DNA from: JAXMEQ01 sp046348225
GTDB lineage: Bacteria > Pseudomonadota > Gammaproteobacteria > Burkholderiales > Burkholderiaceae_C
Direction of reading: 5' to 3'
DNA: 64,000 nt
Assembly: GCA_046348225.1 (NCBI GenBank)
Contig: JAXMEQ010000003.1
Location: forward strand, 310,001 to 374,000
This document shows positions 42,941-55,297 of the stretch, piece by piece. The translations under genes were made by a program, and so were the position numbers. Position 1 is the first letter of the stretch; the number at the start of each line of letters is the position of its first letter. The notes under the pieces were generated by a model. The model worked only from the letters and a program-made list of their open reading frames with translations, was not told the origin of the DNA and searched no databases.

Positions 42941-42964
42941 ATTGACGTTTACGTCAACGTCAAT
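42941..42964. promoter_or_regulatory. Overlapping palindromes upstream of the SDR dehydrogenase gene
   Basis: ATTGACG (42941-42947) pairs either with the near CGTCAA (TTGACG-TTTA-CGTCAA, 42942-42957) or with the far CGTCAAT (42958-42964). The TTGACGTTTACGTCAA form resembles published motifs of MerR-family LiuR regulators of acyl-CoA degradation. It lies 14-37 bp before the start codon. Confidence 0.6.
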
Positions 42965-42977
42965 TCAGGAGCAGTTC

Positions 42978-43736
<759 letters not shown>

Positions 43737-43813
43737 TTCGTTGCCAAGGGTATCCGGCAAGCCCGGGGCGTGGGCGGCCGGATTAACATGCCTCTTCATT
43801 CCGAGGAGATGCC

Positions 43814-45607
43814 ATGAAATTCACCCTGTCCGGTATTGCCCTGGCCGCCGTGCTGGCCGGCTGCGCCAGCGCCCCTTCCAACTTCAGCTACACCGTGCCC
43901 GACCAGCCCGAGGGTTCCTCGGGCTACACCGAGAAGCCCGGCTGGGCGACCACCAAATTCGCGGTGGCGGCCGCCAACCCGCTGGCCACCGACGCGGGCT
44001 ACCAGATCCTCAAGGCCGGTGGTTCGGCGGTGGACGCCGCCATTGCCGTGCAGATGGTGCTGACGCTGGCCGAGCCGCAGTCCAGCGGCATTGGCGGCGG
44101 CGCCTTCCTGCTGCACTTCAACGGCAAGGACGTGGAGGCCTTTGACGGCCGCGAAACCGCGCCGATGGCCGCCACGGAGAAGCTCTTCCTCAAGGCCGAT
44201 GGCAAGCCCATGGCGTTCTATGAAGGCGTGGTCGGGGGCCGCTCCGTCGGCACGCCGGGCACGGTGCGCATGCTGGAGATGGCGCACAAGCAGCATGGCA
44301 AGCTGCCCTGGGCCACCTTGTTCCAGCCCGCCATTGCCCTGGCCGAAGGCGGCTTCAAGGTCAGCGCGCGGCTGAACACGCTGCTCAAGAGCGAGCAGCA
44401 CCTCAAGAAAGACCCGGTGGCTGCGGCCTACTTCTACAAGGCCGACGGCACGCCCCATGACGTGGGCCATGTGCTGAAGAACCCGGAACTGGCCGCCGTG
44501 CTGCGCAAGATTGCCGCCCAGGGCGCCAAAGGCCTGCTGGAAGGCGACGTGGCCCAGGCCATCGTGGACAAGGTGCGCAAGCACCCCGACAACCCCGGTC
44601 AGCTGAGCCTGGCCGACCTGGCCAACTACCAGCCGAAAAAGCGCGCGCCGATCTGCCACGACTACAAGGCCAACGCCCGTGACTACCGCATCTGCGGCTT
44701 CCCGCCGCCGAGCTCGGGCGCCATTGCGGTGGGGCAGATCCTGGGCACGCTGAACCATGCCTACGCCTCGGCCATCCCGCTGGAAAACGGCCTGCCCGGC
44801 GCTGCCTGGCTGCACCTGTACACCGAGGCCGCGCGCATGGCCTTTGCCGACCGTGGCCAGTACGTGGCCGACCCCGACTTTGTGCAGCCCCCGGGTGGCA
44901 GCTGGATGAGCCTGCTGGACGACGGCTACCTGGCCAGCCGGGCGAAGCTGATCGGCGCCCAGAGCATGAAGGTGGCAACTCCCGGCACGCCCGGCCCGGT
45001 AAAGACCAGCCATGCCCCGATGCCGGACCAGCCCGAGTACGGCACCAGCCACATCAGCATCGTCGACGCGTTCGGCAACGCACTGGCCATGACGACCACG
45101 ATTGAAGACGTGTTTGGCTCACGCCAGATGGTCAAGGGCTTTTTGCTCAACAACGAGCTCACCGACTTCAGCTTCGCCCCCGCCGACGCCGAGGGCAAGC
45201 CGATTGCCAACCGCGTGCAGCCCGGCAAGCGGCCGCGCTCGTCCATGGCGCCCACGCTGGTGTTTGACAAGGCCACCGGCCAGCTGGTGATGAGCGGCGG
45301 CAGCCCCGGCGGCGCGCTGATCATCCACTACACGGCCAAGACGCTGTATGGCGTGCTCAACTGGGGCATGACGCCGCAACAGGCCATCAACCTGCCGAAC
45401 TTCGGCTCGAACAATGGACCCAGCCTGCTGGAGGAAAAGCGCTTCCCGCCGGCCACGGTGGAGGCGCTGCGGGCCCGCGGCGCCGAAGTGCGCGAGCAGA
45501 ACATGACCAGCGGACTGCAGGCCATCACCCGCGGTCAGGCCCACGGCATGCAGCTGTGGTTTGGCGGCGCAGACCCGCGGCGCGAAGGCATCGTGATGGG
45601 CGATTGA
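43814..45607 (+). CDS. ggt: Gamma-glutamyltransferase, lipoprotein form
   Basis: A 597-residue N-terminal nucleophile hydrolase. A lipobox VLAGC at the end of the signal predicts lipid anchoring. The large-subunit part includes SSGIGGGAFLLHFNGKDVEAFDGRETAP. The autoprocessing Thr is about residue 411 in EYGTSHISIVDAFGNALAMT, and the small subunit continues with SGGSPGGALI. It cleaves gamma-glutamyl bonds such as in glutathione. ATG 43814 has GAGGAG upstream. Confidence 0.94.
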   Translation: MKFTLSGIALAAVLAGCASAPSNFSYTVPDQPEGSSGYTEKPGWATTKFAVAAANPLATDAGYQILKAGGSAVDAAIAVQMVLTLAEPQSSGIGGGAFLLHFNGKDVEAFDGRETAPMAATEKLFLKADGKPMAFYEGVVGGRSVGTPGTVRMLEMAHKQHGKLPWATLFQPAIALAEGGFKVSARLNTLLKSEQHLKKDPVAAAYFYKADGTPHDVGHVLKNPELAAVLRKIAAQGAKGLLEGDVAQAIVDKVRKHPDNPGQLSLADLANYQPKKRAPICHDYKANARDYRICGFPPPSSGAIAVGQILGTLNHAYASAIPLENGLPGAAWLHLYTEAARMAFADRGQYVADPDFVQPPGGSWMSLLDDGYLASRAKLIGAQSMKVATPGTPGPVKTSHAPMPDQPEYGTSHISIVDAFGNALAMTTTIEDVFGSRQMVKGFLLNNELTDFSFAPADAEGKPIANRVQPGKRPRSSMAPTLVFDKATGQLVMSGGSPGGALIIHYTAKTLYGVLNWGMTPQQAINLPNFGSNNGPSLLEEKRFPPATVEALRARGAEVREQNMTSGLQAITRGQAHGMQLWFGGADPRREGIVMGD

Positions 45608-45619
45608 GCCCGGGCGACA

Positions 45620-45677
45620 AGCAAAATCGGGCTGCAGCCCGCTTCCTGATTGCGTGAGGCGCTACAAAAACTGTAGC
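45620..45677 (-). repeat. 58-bp dispersed repeat, copy G
   Basis: Core GCTAC-N7-GTAGC at 45661-45677, tail to the left with CTCACGCAATC, GCGGGCT and CAGCCC. It sits between the convergent ggt and acyl-CoA synthetase genes. Confidence 0.8.
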
Positions 45678-45690
45678 GCCTCACGGCAGC

Positions 45691-47337
45691 TCAAACGTCA
45701 ATCGCCGCCGCCGAGCCGGCCTGCTTGCGCAGCTCGAACTTCTGGATCTTGCCGGTGCTGGTCTTGGGCAGCTCGCCAAACACCACGGCGCGCGGCACCT
45801 TGAAGCCGGCCAGGTGCTGCCGGCAGTGCGCCACGATGGCCTCGGCCGTGGTGGTGGCGCCGGCCTTCAGCTCCACAAAGGCACAAGGCGTCTCGCCCCA
45901 CTTCGCATCGGGCCGGGCCACCACGGCGGCGGCCAGCACATCGGGGTGGCGGTAGAGCACGTCTTCCACCTCGATGGACGAAATGTTCTCGCCGCCCGAA
46001 ATGATGATGTCCTTGCTGCGGTCCTTGATCTTGATGTAGCCGTCGGGGTACTGCACAGCCAGGTCGCCGCTGTGGAACCAGCCGCCGGCAAACGCCTCTT
46101 GTGTGGCCTGGGGGTTCTTCAGGTAGCCCTTCATCGCGATGTTGCCGCGGAACATGATCTCGCCCATGGTTTCGCCGTCCATGGGCACCGGCTGCAGGGT
46201 GTCGGGGTCCAGCACGCGGGCGTCGCGCTCCAGGTGGTAACGCACGCCCTGGCGCGCGTTCAGGCGGGCCCGCTCGCCGATATCGAGTGCGTCCCAGTCG
46301 GCATGCTTGGCGCACACCGTGGCCGGGCCGTACACCTCGGTCAGGCCGTACACATGGGTCAGGTCAAAGCCCATGGTCTCCATGCCTTCGATCATCGAAG
46401 CCGGCGGCGCGGCGCCGGCCACCATGGCCTTCACGCCCGGCTTCAGCCCGGCCTTCATGGTGTCGGGCGAATTGACCAGCAGGCCGTGCACGATGGGCGC
46501 GCCGCAGTAGTGGGTAACGCCGTGGTCGCGCATGGCATCAAAGATCGCCTGCGCCTCCACCTTGCGCAGGCACACGTTCACGCCCGCGCGGGCCGCCACC
46601 GTCCAGGGAAAGCACCAGCCATTGCAGTGGAACATCGGCAGCGTCCACAGGTACACCGCATGCTTGGGCATGTCCCATTCCAGGATGTTCGAGATGGCAT
46701 TGAGGGTCGCACCGCGGTGGTGGTAGACCACGCCTTTGGGGTTGCCGGTGGTGCCGCTGGTGTAGTTGAGCGCAATCGCGTCCCACTCGTCGCCGGGCTG
46801 CTGCCAGGCAAAGCCTGCATCGCCCGTGCCCAGGAAGGCGTCGTACGTGGTGCTGCCGATGCGCTGCACCGGGCCGCTGTAGACGGCGTCTTCCACGTCG
46901 ATCACCAGCAGCGGCGTGGTGGCTTTGCGCAGTGCCAGCGCCTTTTGCATCACCGGCGTGAACTCCGGGTCCACGATCACCACCTTGGCCTCACCGTGGT
47001 CGAGCATGAAGGCCACGGTTTCGGCGTCAAGCCGCGTGTTCAGCGCGTTGAGCACCGCGCCCGCCATCGGGATGCCGAAATGCGCCTCCACCATCGGCGG
47101 TGTGTTGGGCAGCATCACCGCCACCGTGTCGTTCTTGCCGACACCGTGGCGCTGCAGCGCGCTGGCCAGCTGGCGGCAGCGGGCGTACACCTCGCCCCAG
47201 GAGCGGCGCAGGCTGCCGTGCACCACCGCGAGCCGGTGGGGGTAGACCTCGGCCGTGCGCTCGATGAACGACAGCGGCGTGAGCGGCGCGAAGTTGGCCC
47301 CGGTGCGGGGCAGGTCCTGGTCAAAGAGGCTGGGCAT
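45691..47337 (-). CDS. AMP-dependent acyl-CoA synthetase
   Basis: A 548-residue ANL-superfamily ligase. The P-loop-like motif is NYTSGTTGNPKGVVYHHRG. GGWFHSGDLAVQYPDGYIKIKDRSKDIIISGGENIS holds the hinge Asp and A8 motif. The catalytic Lys is near the C-terminus in PKTSTGKIQKFELR. It activates carboxylic acids to acyl-CoA, and similarity is to medium-chain/DmdB-like members. ATG 47337 has GGAG 6-7 nt upstream. Another in-frame ATG lies five codons further upstream. Confidence 0.93.
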   Translation of the reverse strand: MPSLFDQDLPRTGANFAPLTPLSFIERTAEVYPHRLAVVHGSLRRSWGEVYARCRQLASALQRHGVGKNDTVAVMLPNTPPMVEAHFGIPMAGAVLNALNTRLDAETVAFMLDHGEAKVVIVDPEFTPVMQKALALRKATTPLLVIDVEDAVYSGPVQRIGSTTYDAFLGTGDAGFAWQQPGDEWDAIALNYTSGTTGNPKGVVYHHRGATLNAISNILEWDMPKHAVYLWTLPMFHCNGWCFPWTVAARAGVNVCLRKVEAQAIFDAMRDHGVTHYCGAPIVHGLLVNSPDTMKAGLKPGVKAMVAGAAPPASMIEGMETMGFDLTHVYGLTEVYGPATVCAKHADWDALDIGERARLNARQGVRYHLERDARVLDPDTLQPVPMDGETMGEIMFRGNIAMKGYLKNPQATQEAFAGGWFHSGDLAVQYPDGYIKIKDRSKDIIISGGENISSIEVEDVLYRHPDVLAAAVVARPDAKWGETPCAFVELKAGATTTAEAIVAHCRQHLAGFKVPRAVVFGELPKTSTGKIQKFELRKQAGSAAAIDV

Positions 47338-47439
47338 GCGTGTCTCCGTCATTCCCGCTGATGCGGTGTACTGCGAAGCGTAACCCCGGACACCCCGCCA
47401 CAGGCTTAGGTAAGAATACGGAACGTATTTCCCCTGCCC

Positions 47440-49284
47440 ATGGCCATCCCCCAGACTTTCATCCAGGAACTGCTCGCGCGCGCCGACGTGGTGGAGATCG
47501 TCGGCCGCTATGTGCAGCTCAAGAAGGGCGGCGCCAACTTCATGGGGCTGTGCCCGTTCCATGGCGAGAAGTCGCCGAGCTTCAGCGTCAGCCCGTCCAA
47601 GCAGTTCTACCACTGCTTTGGCTGCGGCAAGAACGGCAACGCGATCGGATTCCTGATGGAGCATGCCGGCATGACCTTCATCGAAGCGGTGAAGGACCTG
47701 GCCCAGCAATACGGCATGCAGGTGCCCGAGGACGACGCCTCGCCCCCGGACCGCGAGCGTGCGGCGCAGCAGCGCGCCAAGCAGGCCACGCTGACCGACG
47801 TGCTGGAAAAGGCCGGCGAGGCCTACCGCAAGCACCTCAAGGCCTCGCCCCGGGCCATCGACTACCTGAAGGGCCGTGGCCTGAGCGGCGAAGTCGCCAA
47901 ACAGTTTGGCCTGGGCTACGCGCCCGAAGGCTGGCGCAGCCTGGCCAGCGTGTTCCCGAACTACGACGATCCGTTGCTGGCGGAGAGCGGGCTGGTGATC
48001 GTGAATGAAGACGATGACAAGCGCTACGACCGCTTTCGCGACCGCATCATGTTCCCGATCCGCAACGTCAAGGGCGAGTGCATTGGCTTCGGTGGGCGGG
48101 TGCTGGGCGACGGCACACCCAAGTACCTGAACTCGCCCGAAACACCGGTGTTCAGCAAGGGGCGCGAGCTGTACGGCCTGTACGAAGCCCGCAACGCCCT
48201 GCGCGACGCCGGCTATGTGCTGGTGACCGAGGGCTACATGGACGTGGTGGCGCTGGCGCAGCTGGGCTTTCCGAACGCGGTGGCCACGCTGGGCACGGCC
48301 TGCACCACGGACCATGTGCAAAAGATGTTCCGCTTCACCGACAGCGTGGTGTTCAGCTTCGACGGCGACGCCGCCGGCCGCCGCGCTGCGCGCAAGGCCC
48401 TGGACGGCGCCCTGCCCTACGCCACCGACGTGCGCTCGGTGAAGTTCCTGTTCCTGCCGGCCGAGCACGATCCGGACAGCTACATCCGCGAATTCGGCGC
48501 CGATGCGTTCGCCCGCTACGTGAGCGAGGCCACGCCGCTCAGCCGCTTCCTGATCGACGCGGCGCGCGAGGGCTGCGACCTGGGCAGCGCCGAGGGCCGC
48601 GCCCACCTGGCGTCCAACGCCCGGCCGCTGTGGAGCGCACTGCCCGACGGCGCGCTGAAGCGCCAGCTGCTGGGTGAAATTGCCGAGCTGGTGCAGCTGG
48701 GCACCCACGAGCTGACCGAGCTGTGGGGCGTGGGCACTCCAGCCAAACCGGCCCGCACCGCCAGGCGCTATGAAAATGATAGCGCCGTGCGCAAGACCGA
48801 AGCGGGCTACAGCCCGAATTCATACACAACGCCGGCGCCACGCCCGCGGGCCGGCCGGGCCTGGCCCGCCAGTCGGGCCGACCACGCCGTGCGCCTGCTG
48901 CTGGTCAACCACGCCGCACTGGAACACCTGACCAGCGAGGAGCACACCCTGCTGAGCGAGCTGCCCGCACCCCACGGCCCGCTGCTGGCCTGGCTGGAAG
49001 GCCAGCTGCATGAACATGGCCCCCAGCCCTGGGCGGCCCTGCGCGAAGGCCTGCGCGAACACGACGGCGAGGCACTGGCACTGAAGGTGATGGCCGGCTT
49101 TGAAGGCCCGGCCCCCGACGACCCCCCGGCCGCCGAAGCCCTGGCCGAGCTGCGCGGCCTGCTTGACCTGATGCTGGACGACCGGCTCAAGCAGCAGGAA
49201 AACGAGGCCCTGGCCGCCAACGACCTGCGGCTGTACCAGCAGATCCACGCCCGCCGCAAGGCGCGCACGCGCGTCAAGCCTTGA
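47440..49284 (+). CDS. dnaG: DNA primase
   Basis: A 614-residue protein. The N-terminal zinc ribbon is CPFHGEKSPSFSVSPSKQFYHCFGCGKNG. The TOPRIM core includes LVTEGYMDVVALAQLGFPNAVATLG and VFSFDGDAAGRRAARKALDG. The C-terminal DnaB-interaction domain covers about the last 140 residues. It synthesises RNA primers. Repeat copy H is translated in the linker between the core and helicase-binding domains (RYENDSAVRKTEAGYSPNS), where insertions should be tolerated. It precedes rpoD in the classic macromolecular-synthesis order. Confidence 0.96.
   Translation: MAIPQTFIQELLARADVVEIVGRYVQLKKGGANFMGLCPFHGEKSPSFSVSPSKQFYHCFGCGKNGNAIGFLMEHAGMTFIEAVKDLAQQYGMQVPEDDASPPDRERAAQQRAKQATLTDVLEKAGEAYRKHLKASPRAIDYLKGRGLSGEVAKQFGLGYAPEGWRSLASVFPNYDDPLLAESGLVIVNEDDDKRYDRFRDRIMFPIRNVKGECIGFGGRVLGDGTPKYLNSPETPVFSKGRELYGLYEARNALRDAGYVLVTEGYMDVVALAQLGFPNAVATLGTACTTDHVQKMFRFTDSVVFSFDGDAAGRRAARKALDGALPYATDVRSVKFLFLPAEHDPDSYIREFGADAFARYVSEATPLSRFLIDAAREGCDLGSAEGRAHLASNARPLWSALPDGALKRQLLGEIAELVQLGTHELTELWGVGTPAKPARTARRYENDSAVRKTEAGYSPNSYTTPAPRPRAGRAWPASRADHAVRLLLVNHAALEHLTSEEHTLLSELPAPHGPLLAWLEGQLHEHGPQPWAALREGLREHDGEALALKVMAGFEGPAPDDPPAAEALAELRGLLDLMLDDRLKQQENEALAANDLRLYQQIHARRKARTRVKP
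48767..48824 (+). repeat. 58-bp dispersed repeat, copy H, inside dnaG
   Basis: Core GCTAT-N7-ATAGC at 48767-48783, tail to the right with GTGCGCA and GCGGGCT. It is in sense orientation but in a different reading phase from the other coding copies (core read as R-Y-E-N-D-S). Confidence 0.78.
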
Positions 49285-49300
49285 ATTCCGGCCGGGCCGG

Positions 49301-49306
49301 TATAAT
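49301..49306 (+). promoter_or_regulatory. Candidate -10 element of an rpoD promoter
   Basis: A perfect TATAAT 17 nt after the dnaG stop. A TTGAAT at 49281-49286 would give only a 14-nt spacer, so the -35 is unclear. The region 49285-49534 otherwise holds the rpoD leader and no gene. Confidence 0.45.
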
Positions 49307-49534
49307 GTAGGGTTTGCTATCGGCAAGAGCGACAGCAGCACCTCCGGACCCGGCCAACCGTTGCCAACGCGCACGACTCGCCACCCTACCGCAAGGGCTG
49401 CACACCAAATGTTCGCCCACCCATCTTGCCCCTGAAGCGCTTGCAGGCCCCGCCTGCTGGCCGTTTCGTCACCCGCGCCGGGATTTGTGGCGCCCTGTGT
49501 TTCTGTGTCTGTCTTTGATGTCCTGAGGTCTTTC

Positions 49535-51898
<2,364 letters not shown>

Positions 51899-51920
51899 GT
51901 CGGCACGTTGTGCGACGAGA

Positions 51921-51948
51921 AAAGGCGCCTCGGGGCGCCTTTTCTTTT
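51921..51948 (+). terminator. Terminator after rpoD
   Basis: Stem AGGCGCC/GGCGCCT with a TCGG tetraloop (51923-51940), followed by TTTCTTTT. Confidence 0.88.
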
Positions 51949-52082
51949 GTTCCAGTGGCTTTGCACAGGGCTGGCAAACCGGGTGCGCACTGCTACCTTC
52001 GGCGGGGTGTACTTTGGCGTGGTATTCCGGCTTACGCGCATGCGTCAACATGCCTATCAGCATTGCCGCTTAACATCGCCCG

Positions 52083-52994
52083 GTGACCCATTCCCCGGAA
52101 AGCGCCGCCAACCGTCGCGGCATCGCCGCCATGTCGCTGGCCATGGCCAGCTTTGTGACCAACGACGCGCTTGTCAAATATGTCAGCCAGACGCTGCCCA
52201 CGGCGCAGCTGATATTCATCCGTGCCTTGTTTGCAGCATTGCTGTTGGTGGTGGTGGCGCGTGCCATGGGGGTGCTGGACGGCGCTGGCCTGCGCGCAAT
52301 GGCCCAACGGCGCGTGCTGCTGCGCGCCGGGCTGGACGCGCTGGGCACCTTCACCTACCTCACGTCGCTGTTTCACCTGCCTATTGGCAATGCCACGGCC
52401 ATCAACATGGCCACGCCGCTGTTCATCACCCTGTTTGCGGTAATCGCCTTTCGTGAGCGCGTGGGCGCAGGGCGCTGGCTGGCGGTGGCTGCGGGCTTTG
52501 CCGGTGTGCTGCTGATCGTGCAGCCCAGCCCAACCGGGTTCAATGCCTATGCCCTGCTGTGCCTGGTGGGCACGATTTTTCATGCAGCGCGTGACCTGAG
52601 CACGCGCGGCATCGCCGCCAGCACGCCGTCCATCCTCATCACGCTGGCCACGGCCCTGGCGGTGCTGCTGCTGGCCGCCGTGCTGACCGCGCTGCAAGGC
52701 TGGCAGGCGCCCACCGCCCGGCAGCTGCTGTTGTTGGCGGCCGCGGCAATGTTCCTGAGCGCGGGCTACTACCTGGTTATTACCGGCATGCGCGCAGGCG
52801 AGATGAGCGTGATCGCGCCGTTTCGCTACACCGGGCTGCTGTTTGCGCTGGTACTGGGCTGGGCGGTGTGGGGCGACGTGCCCAATGCGCTGGCCTGGGC
52901 CGGCATTGCGATGCTGGTGGGCGCGGGGTTGTATGTGCTGCACTCAGAGCAGCGCCGCACGCGGGCTAAGACAGGCGCCGCCGGTTCTGCCTGA
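52083..52994 (+). CDS. DMT-superfamily transporter (EamA family)
   Basis: About 303 residues with ten predicted membrane segments in two EamA repeats. The first begins at AMASFVTNDALVKYVSQTLPTAQLIFIRALF, and the second includes VIAPFRYTGLLFALVLGWAVWGDVPNALAW. The GTG start at 52083 is tentative; the next in-frame ATG is 16 codons downstream, before the first segment. It is convergent with hsdM, which ends 87 nt away. The substrate is unknown. Confidence 0.88.
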   Translation: MTHSPESAANRRGIAAMSLAMASFVTNDALVKYVSQTLPTAQLIFIRALFAALLLVVVARAMGVLDGAGLRAMAQRRVLLRAGLDALGTFTYLTSLFHLPIGNATAINMATPLFITLFAVIAFRERVGAGRWLAVAAGFAGVLLIVQPSPTGFNAYALLCLVGTIFHAARDLSTRGIAASTPSILITLATALAVLLLAAVLTALQGWQAPTARQLLLLAAAAMFLSAGYYLVITGMRAGEMSVIAPFRYTGLLFALVLGWAVWGDVPNALAWAGIAMLVGAGLYVLHSEQRRTRAKTGAAGSA

Positions 52995-53081
52995 TGCCGG
53001 TTACCGCTGGCAGCATCAGCTACCGTAGAAAAACTGCGCTTCAACGCCTCGGTGGCCCAGGTCAACTGCGTGGCAGCGGGC

Positions 53082-54587
53082 TCAAACTGTTTCGTCTTGC
53101 ACGTCGGCGCCCAGGTCGCTCGCAATCAGTTTGAACTGCGCCAGCGCAGCCTGCAGGTCTTCCACAATCTCCTGCGCAATCACGGCCGGGGGCGGCAGGT
53201 TGTCGCTGTCGGCCAGGCTGTCGTCTTTGAGCCAGAAGATGTCGAGGCTGGTCTTGTCGCGGGCGACCAGCTCGTCGTAACTGTAGGCACGCCAGCGGCC
53301 GTCTGGCTGCTCGGGTGACCACGTGGGCTGGCGCTGATGCCGATTGCCGGCCTTGTAAAGCGCCACAAACTCGTCCAGATCCGCCCGCTGCATCGGGTTG
53401 GTCTTGAGCGTGAAGTGCTTGTTGGTGCGCAGGTCGTAGATCCACAGCTGCTTCGTCCAGGGCGTTTCACTGGCGCCCTTCTTCTCGAAGAACAGCACGT
53501 TGGCCTTGACGCCCTGCGCGTAGAACAGGCCAGTGGGCAAGCGCAGCAGCGTGTGAACGTCGCACTCGTGCAGCAGCTTCTTGCGGATGGTTTCACCCGC
53601 GCCGCCTTCAAACAGTACGTTGTCGGGCAACACCACGGCGGCGCGCCCGTGGGTGGCCAGCAGGGTCTTGATGTGCTGCACAAAATTGAGCTGCTTGTTG
53701 CTGGTGGTGGCCCAGAAGTCGTCGCGCTCGATCGTGTCCTTCTCGGTGCTGGTACGGCCGTCTTCACCCACGATGACAGTGCTGCTCTTCTTGCCAAAGG
53801 GCGGGTTGGCCAGCACCACCTCAAACCGCTCGCCGGGGTCAGCCGCCAGCGCGTCGCCCACCACCACGGGCACCGATTTCTCGGAGCCGATGCCGTGCAA
53901 CAGCATGTTCATGGCGCACACGCGGGCTGTGGCCTGCACCAGCTCGTAGCCGGTGAAGGCCTTTTCCTTCAGATGCTTAAGCTGGTCGCGCGTGAGGTTC
54001 TTGTTATGCGCCGTGATGTAGTTGTGCGCCGTGAACAAGAAGCCGCCCGTGCCACAGGCCGGATCGGTGATGCGCTCGCCCGGCTGCGGGGCAATGCAGT
54101 CCACCATGGCCTGGATGAGCGCGCGCGGGGTGAAGTACTGGCCTGCGCCGCTCTTGGTGTCTTGCGCGTTCTTTTCCAGCAGGCCCTCGTAGGCGTCGCC
54201 TTTCACGTCGGCGCCCAGCACCGTCCACGTCTCGGCGCCGATCAAGTCCACGATCACGCGGCGCAGCTTGGCCGGGTCTTGAAACTTGTTTTGCGCCTTG
54301 CCGAAGATCAGGCCCAGCGTGCCTTTTTGCTGACCCAGCGCCTCCAGCACATGGCGGTAATGGTCAAACAGCTCGTCGCCATCCTTGGCCAGCAGCGACG
54401 GCCATGAATACGCACCGGGCACGATGCTGGCCTGGTTGTAAGGCGGCTGGGCGCGCTCGTCCGCCATCTTGAGGAACAGCAGGTAAGTGAGCTGCTCCAC
54501 ATAGTCGCCATAGCTCATGCCGTCGTCGCGCAGCACGTTGCAGTAGTTCCAGAGCTTCTGGACGAGGGTGTGGGTGGTGGTGTTCAT
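53082..54587 (-). CDS. hsdM: Type I restriction-modification DNA methyltransferase subunit HsdM
   Basis: A 501-residue N6-adenine methyltransferase. An N-terminal helical HsdM domain carries SYGDYVEQLTYLLFLKMADE, then the SAM motif TDPACGTGGFL (residues 174-184) and the catalytic NPPFG (261-265). It methylates the HsdS-specified site and forms the core of the restriction complex. The start overlaps the nucleotidyltransferase stop (ATGA at 54584-54587). It is the last gene of the island transcript, separated from hsdS by about 4 kb of other genes, which is unusual. Confidence 0.95.
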   Translation of the reverse strand: MNTTTHTLVQKLWNYCNVLRDDGMSYGDYVEQLTYLLFLKMADERAQPPYNQASIVPGAYSWPSLLAKDGDELFDHYRHVLEALGQQKGTLGLIFGKAQNKFQDPAKLRRVIVDLIGAETWTVLGADVKGDAYEGLLEKNAQDTKSGAGQYFTPRALIQAMVDCIAPQPGERITDPACGTGGFLFTAHNYITAHNKNLTRDQLKHLKEKAFTGYELVQATARVCAMNMLLHGIGSEKSVPVVVGDALAADPGERFEVVLANPPFGKKSSTVIVGEDGRTSTEKDTIERDDFWATTSNKQLNFVQHIKTLLATHGRAAVVLPDNVLFEGGAGETIRKKLLHECDVHTLLRLPTGLFYAQGVKANVLFFEKKGASETPWTKQLWIYDLRTNKHFTLKTNPMQRADLDEFVALYKAGNRHQRQPTWSPEQPDGRWRAYSYDELVARDKTSLDIFWLKDDSLADSDNLPPPAVIAQEIVEDLQAALAQFKLIASDLGADVQDETV

Positions 54588-55297
54588 GGTTTCAGGTTTG
54601 CAAGTACGCGCAGTGCATCGCGCAGTTTTTGTAAGCGCCCTTGGCTGGATGCGTCGCCAGGCAAATGGCCAGCCAATGCGGTGTTGAAGTCGGCATCAGC
54701 CAGCAGGCGGCTGAATGCCTGTGCCAAGTACCCGCGCAGCGCTGGCGATGAATCAACGCACTCGGCCAACAACTCCGGGCGTCTGTCCACGACCGTGATG
54801 ATGTCTTCCAGATCGTGGCTGCCCAGGTAATCTGGCTGCCCGTCAGCACTGTGGCCGCGGTCATTGAAGGCTTCCAACTTGGTGGCGATGAATACCGGCG
54901 CGCTGATAAGGCGGATGCTCAAGCCGGACTCCAGCACCACCGTCGAAGCCGTTTCTACCGCCAGCGGATACCATCGGTTGGCAAAGCCCAGGATGTCCTG
55001 CACGGTGGGCATCACATCTACCGTGACGGAGCCATACACCCAGCGGCAGATGGGTGCGCCCGGGCGCATGTCGTTGCTAAACCCCTGGGCACGTACTTTG
55101 GCTTCGATGGCGTGGTAGTCACGGGCGGTGAGCGCCTGGGCAATGATGTCCACGTCTTCGGTAATTCGAATGTGCTCTGGGCGCGCCAGCGTGAGCAGCA
55201 GGCCCGTTGCACAGCCACCCACAAACACCACGTCGTCGCACACCGGCCCCAAGGCCTTGGCGACCAGCTCCAGAATGGCCAGATTGGGATTGCTCAT
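54584..55297 (-). CDS. AbiEii-like nucleotidyltransferase
   Basis: A 237-residue protein with the nucleotidyltransferase-fold signature VFVGGCATGLLLTL (G27-G28), followed by RITEDVDII where D48 and D50 are candidate metal ligands, and later VTVDVMP. A conserved IRLISAPVFIATKLEAF helix follows. Such proteins include the AbiEii toxin of type IV toxin-antitoxin/abortive-infection systems. It overlaps the winged-helix gene upstream and hsdM downstream by 4 nt each, so the pair is translated as part of the R-M operon. Confidence 0.78.
   Translation of the reverse strand: MSNPNLAILELVAKALGPVCDDVVFVGGCATGLLLTLARPEHIRITEDVDIIAQALTARDYHAIEAKVRAQGFSNDMRPGAPICRWVYGSVTVDVMPTVQDILGFANRWYPLAVETASTVVLESGLSIRLISAPVFIATKLEAFNDRGHSADGQPDYLGSHDLEDIITVVDRRPELLAECVDSSPALRGYLAQAFSRLLADADFNTALAGHLPGDASSQGRLQKLRDALRVLANLKP

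Noticed and set aside
45814..47361. 515-residue open frame on the plus strand
   Set aside because: It is antisense to the acyl-CoA synthetase gene. Low-complexity His/Gly-rich composition marks it as a shadow.
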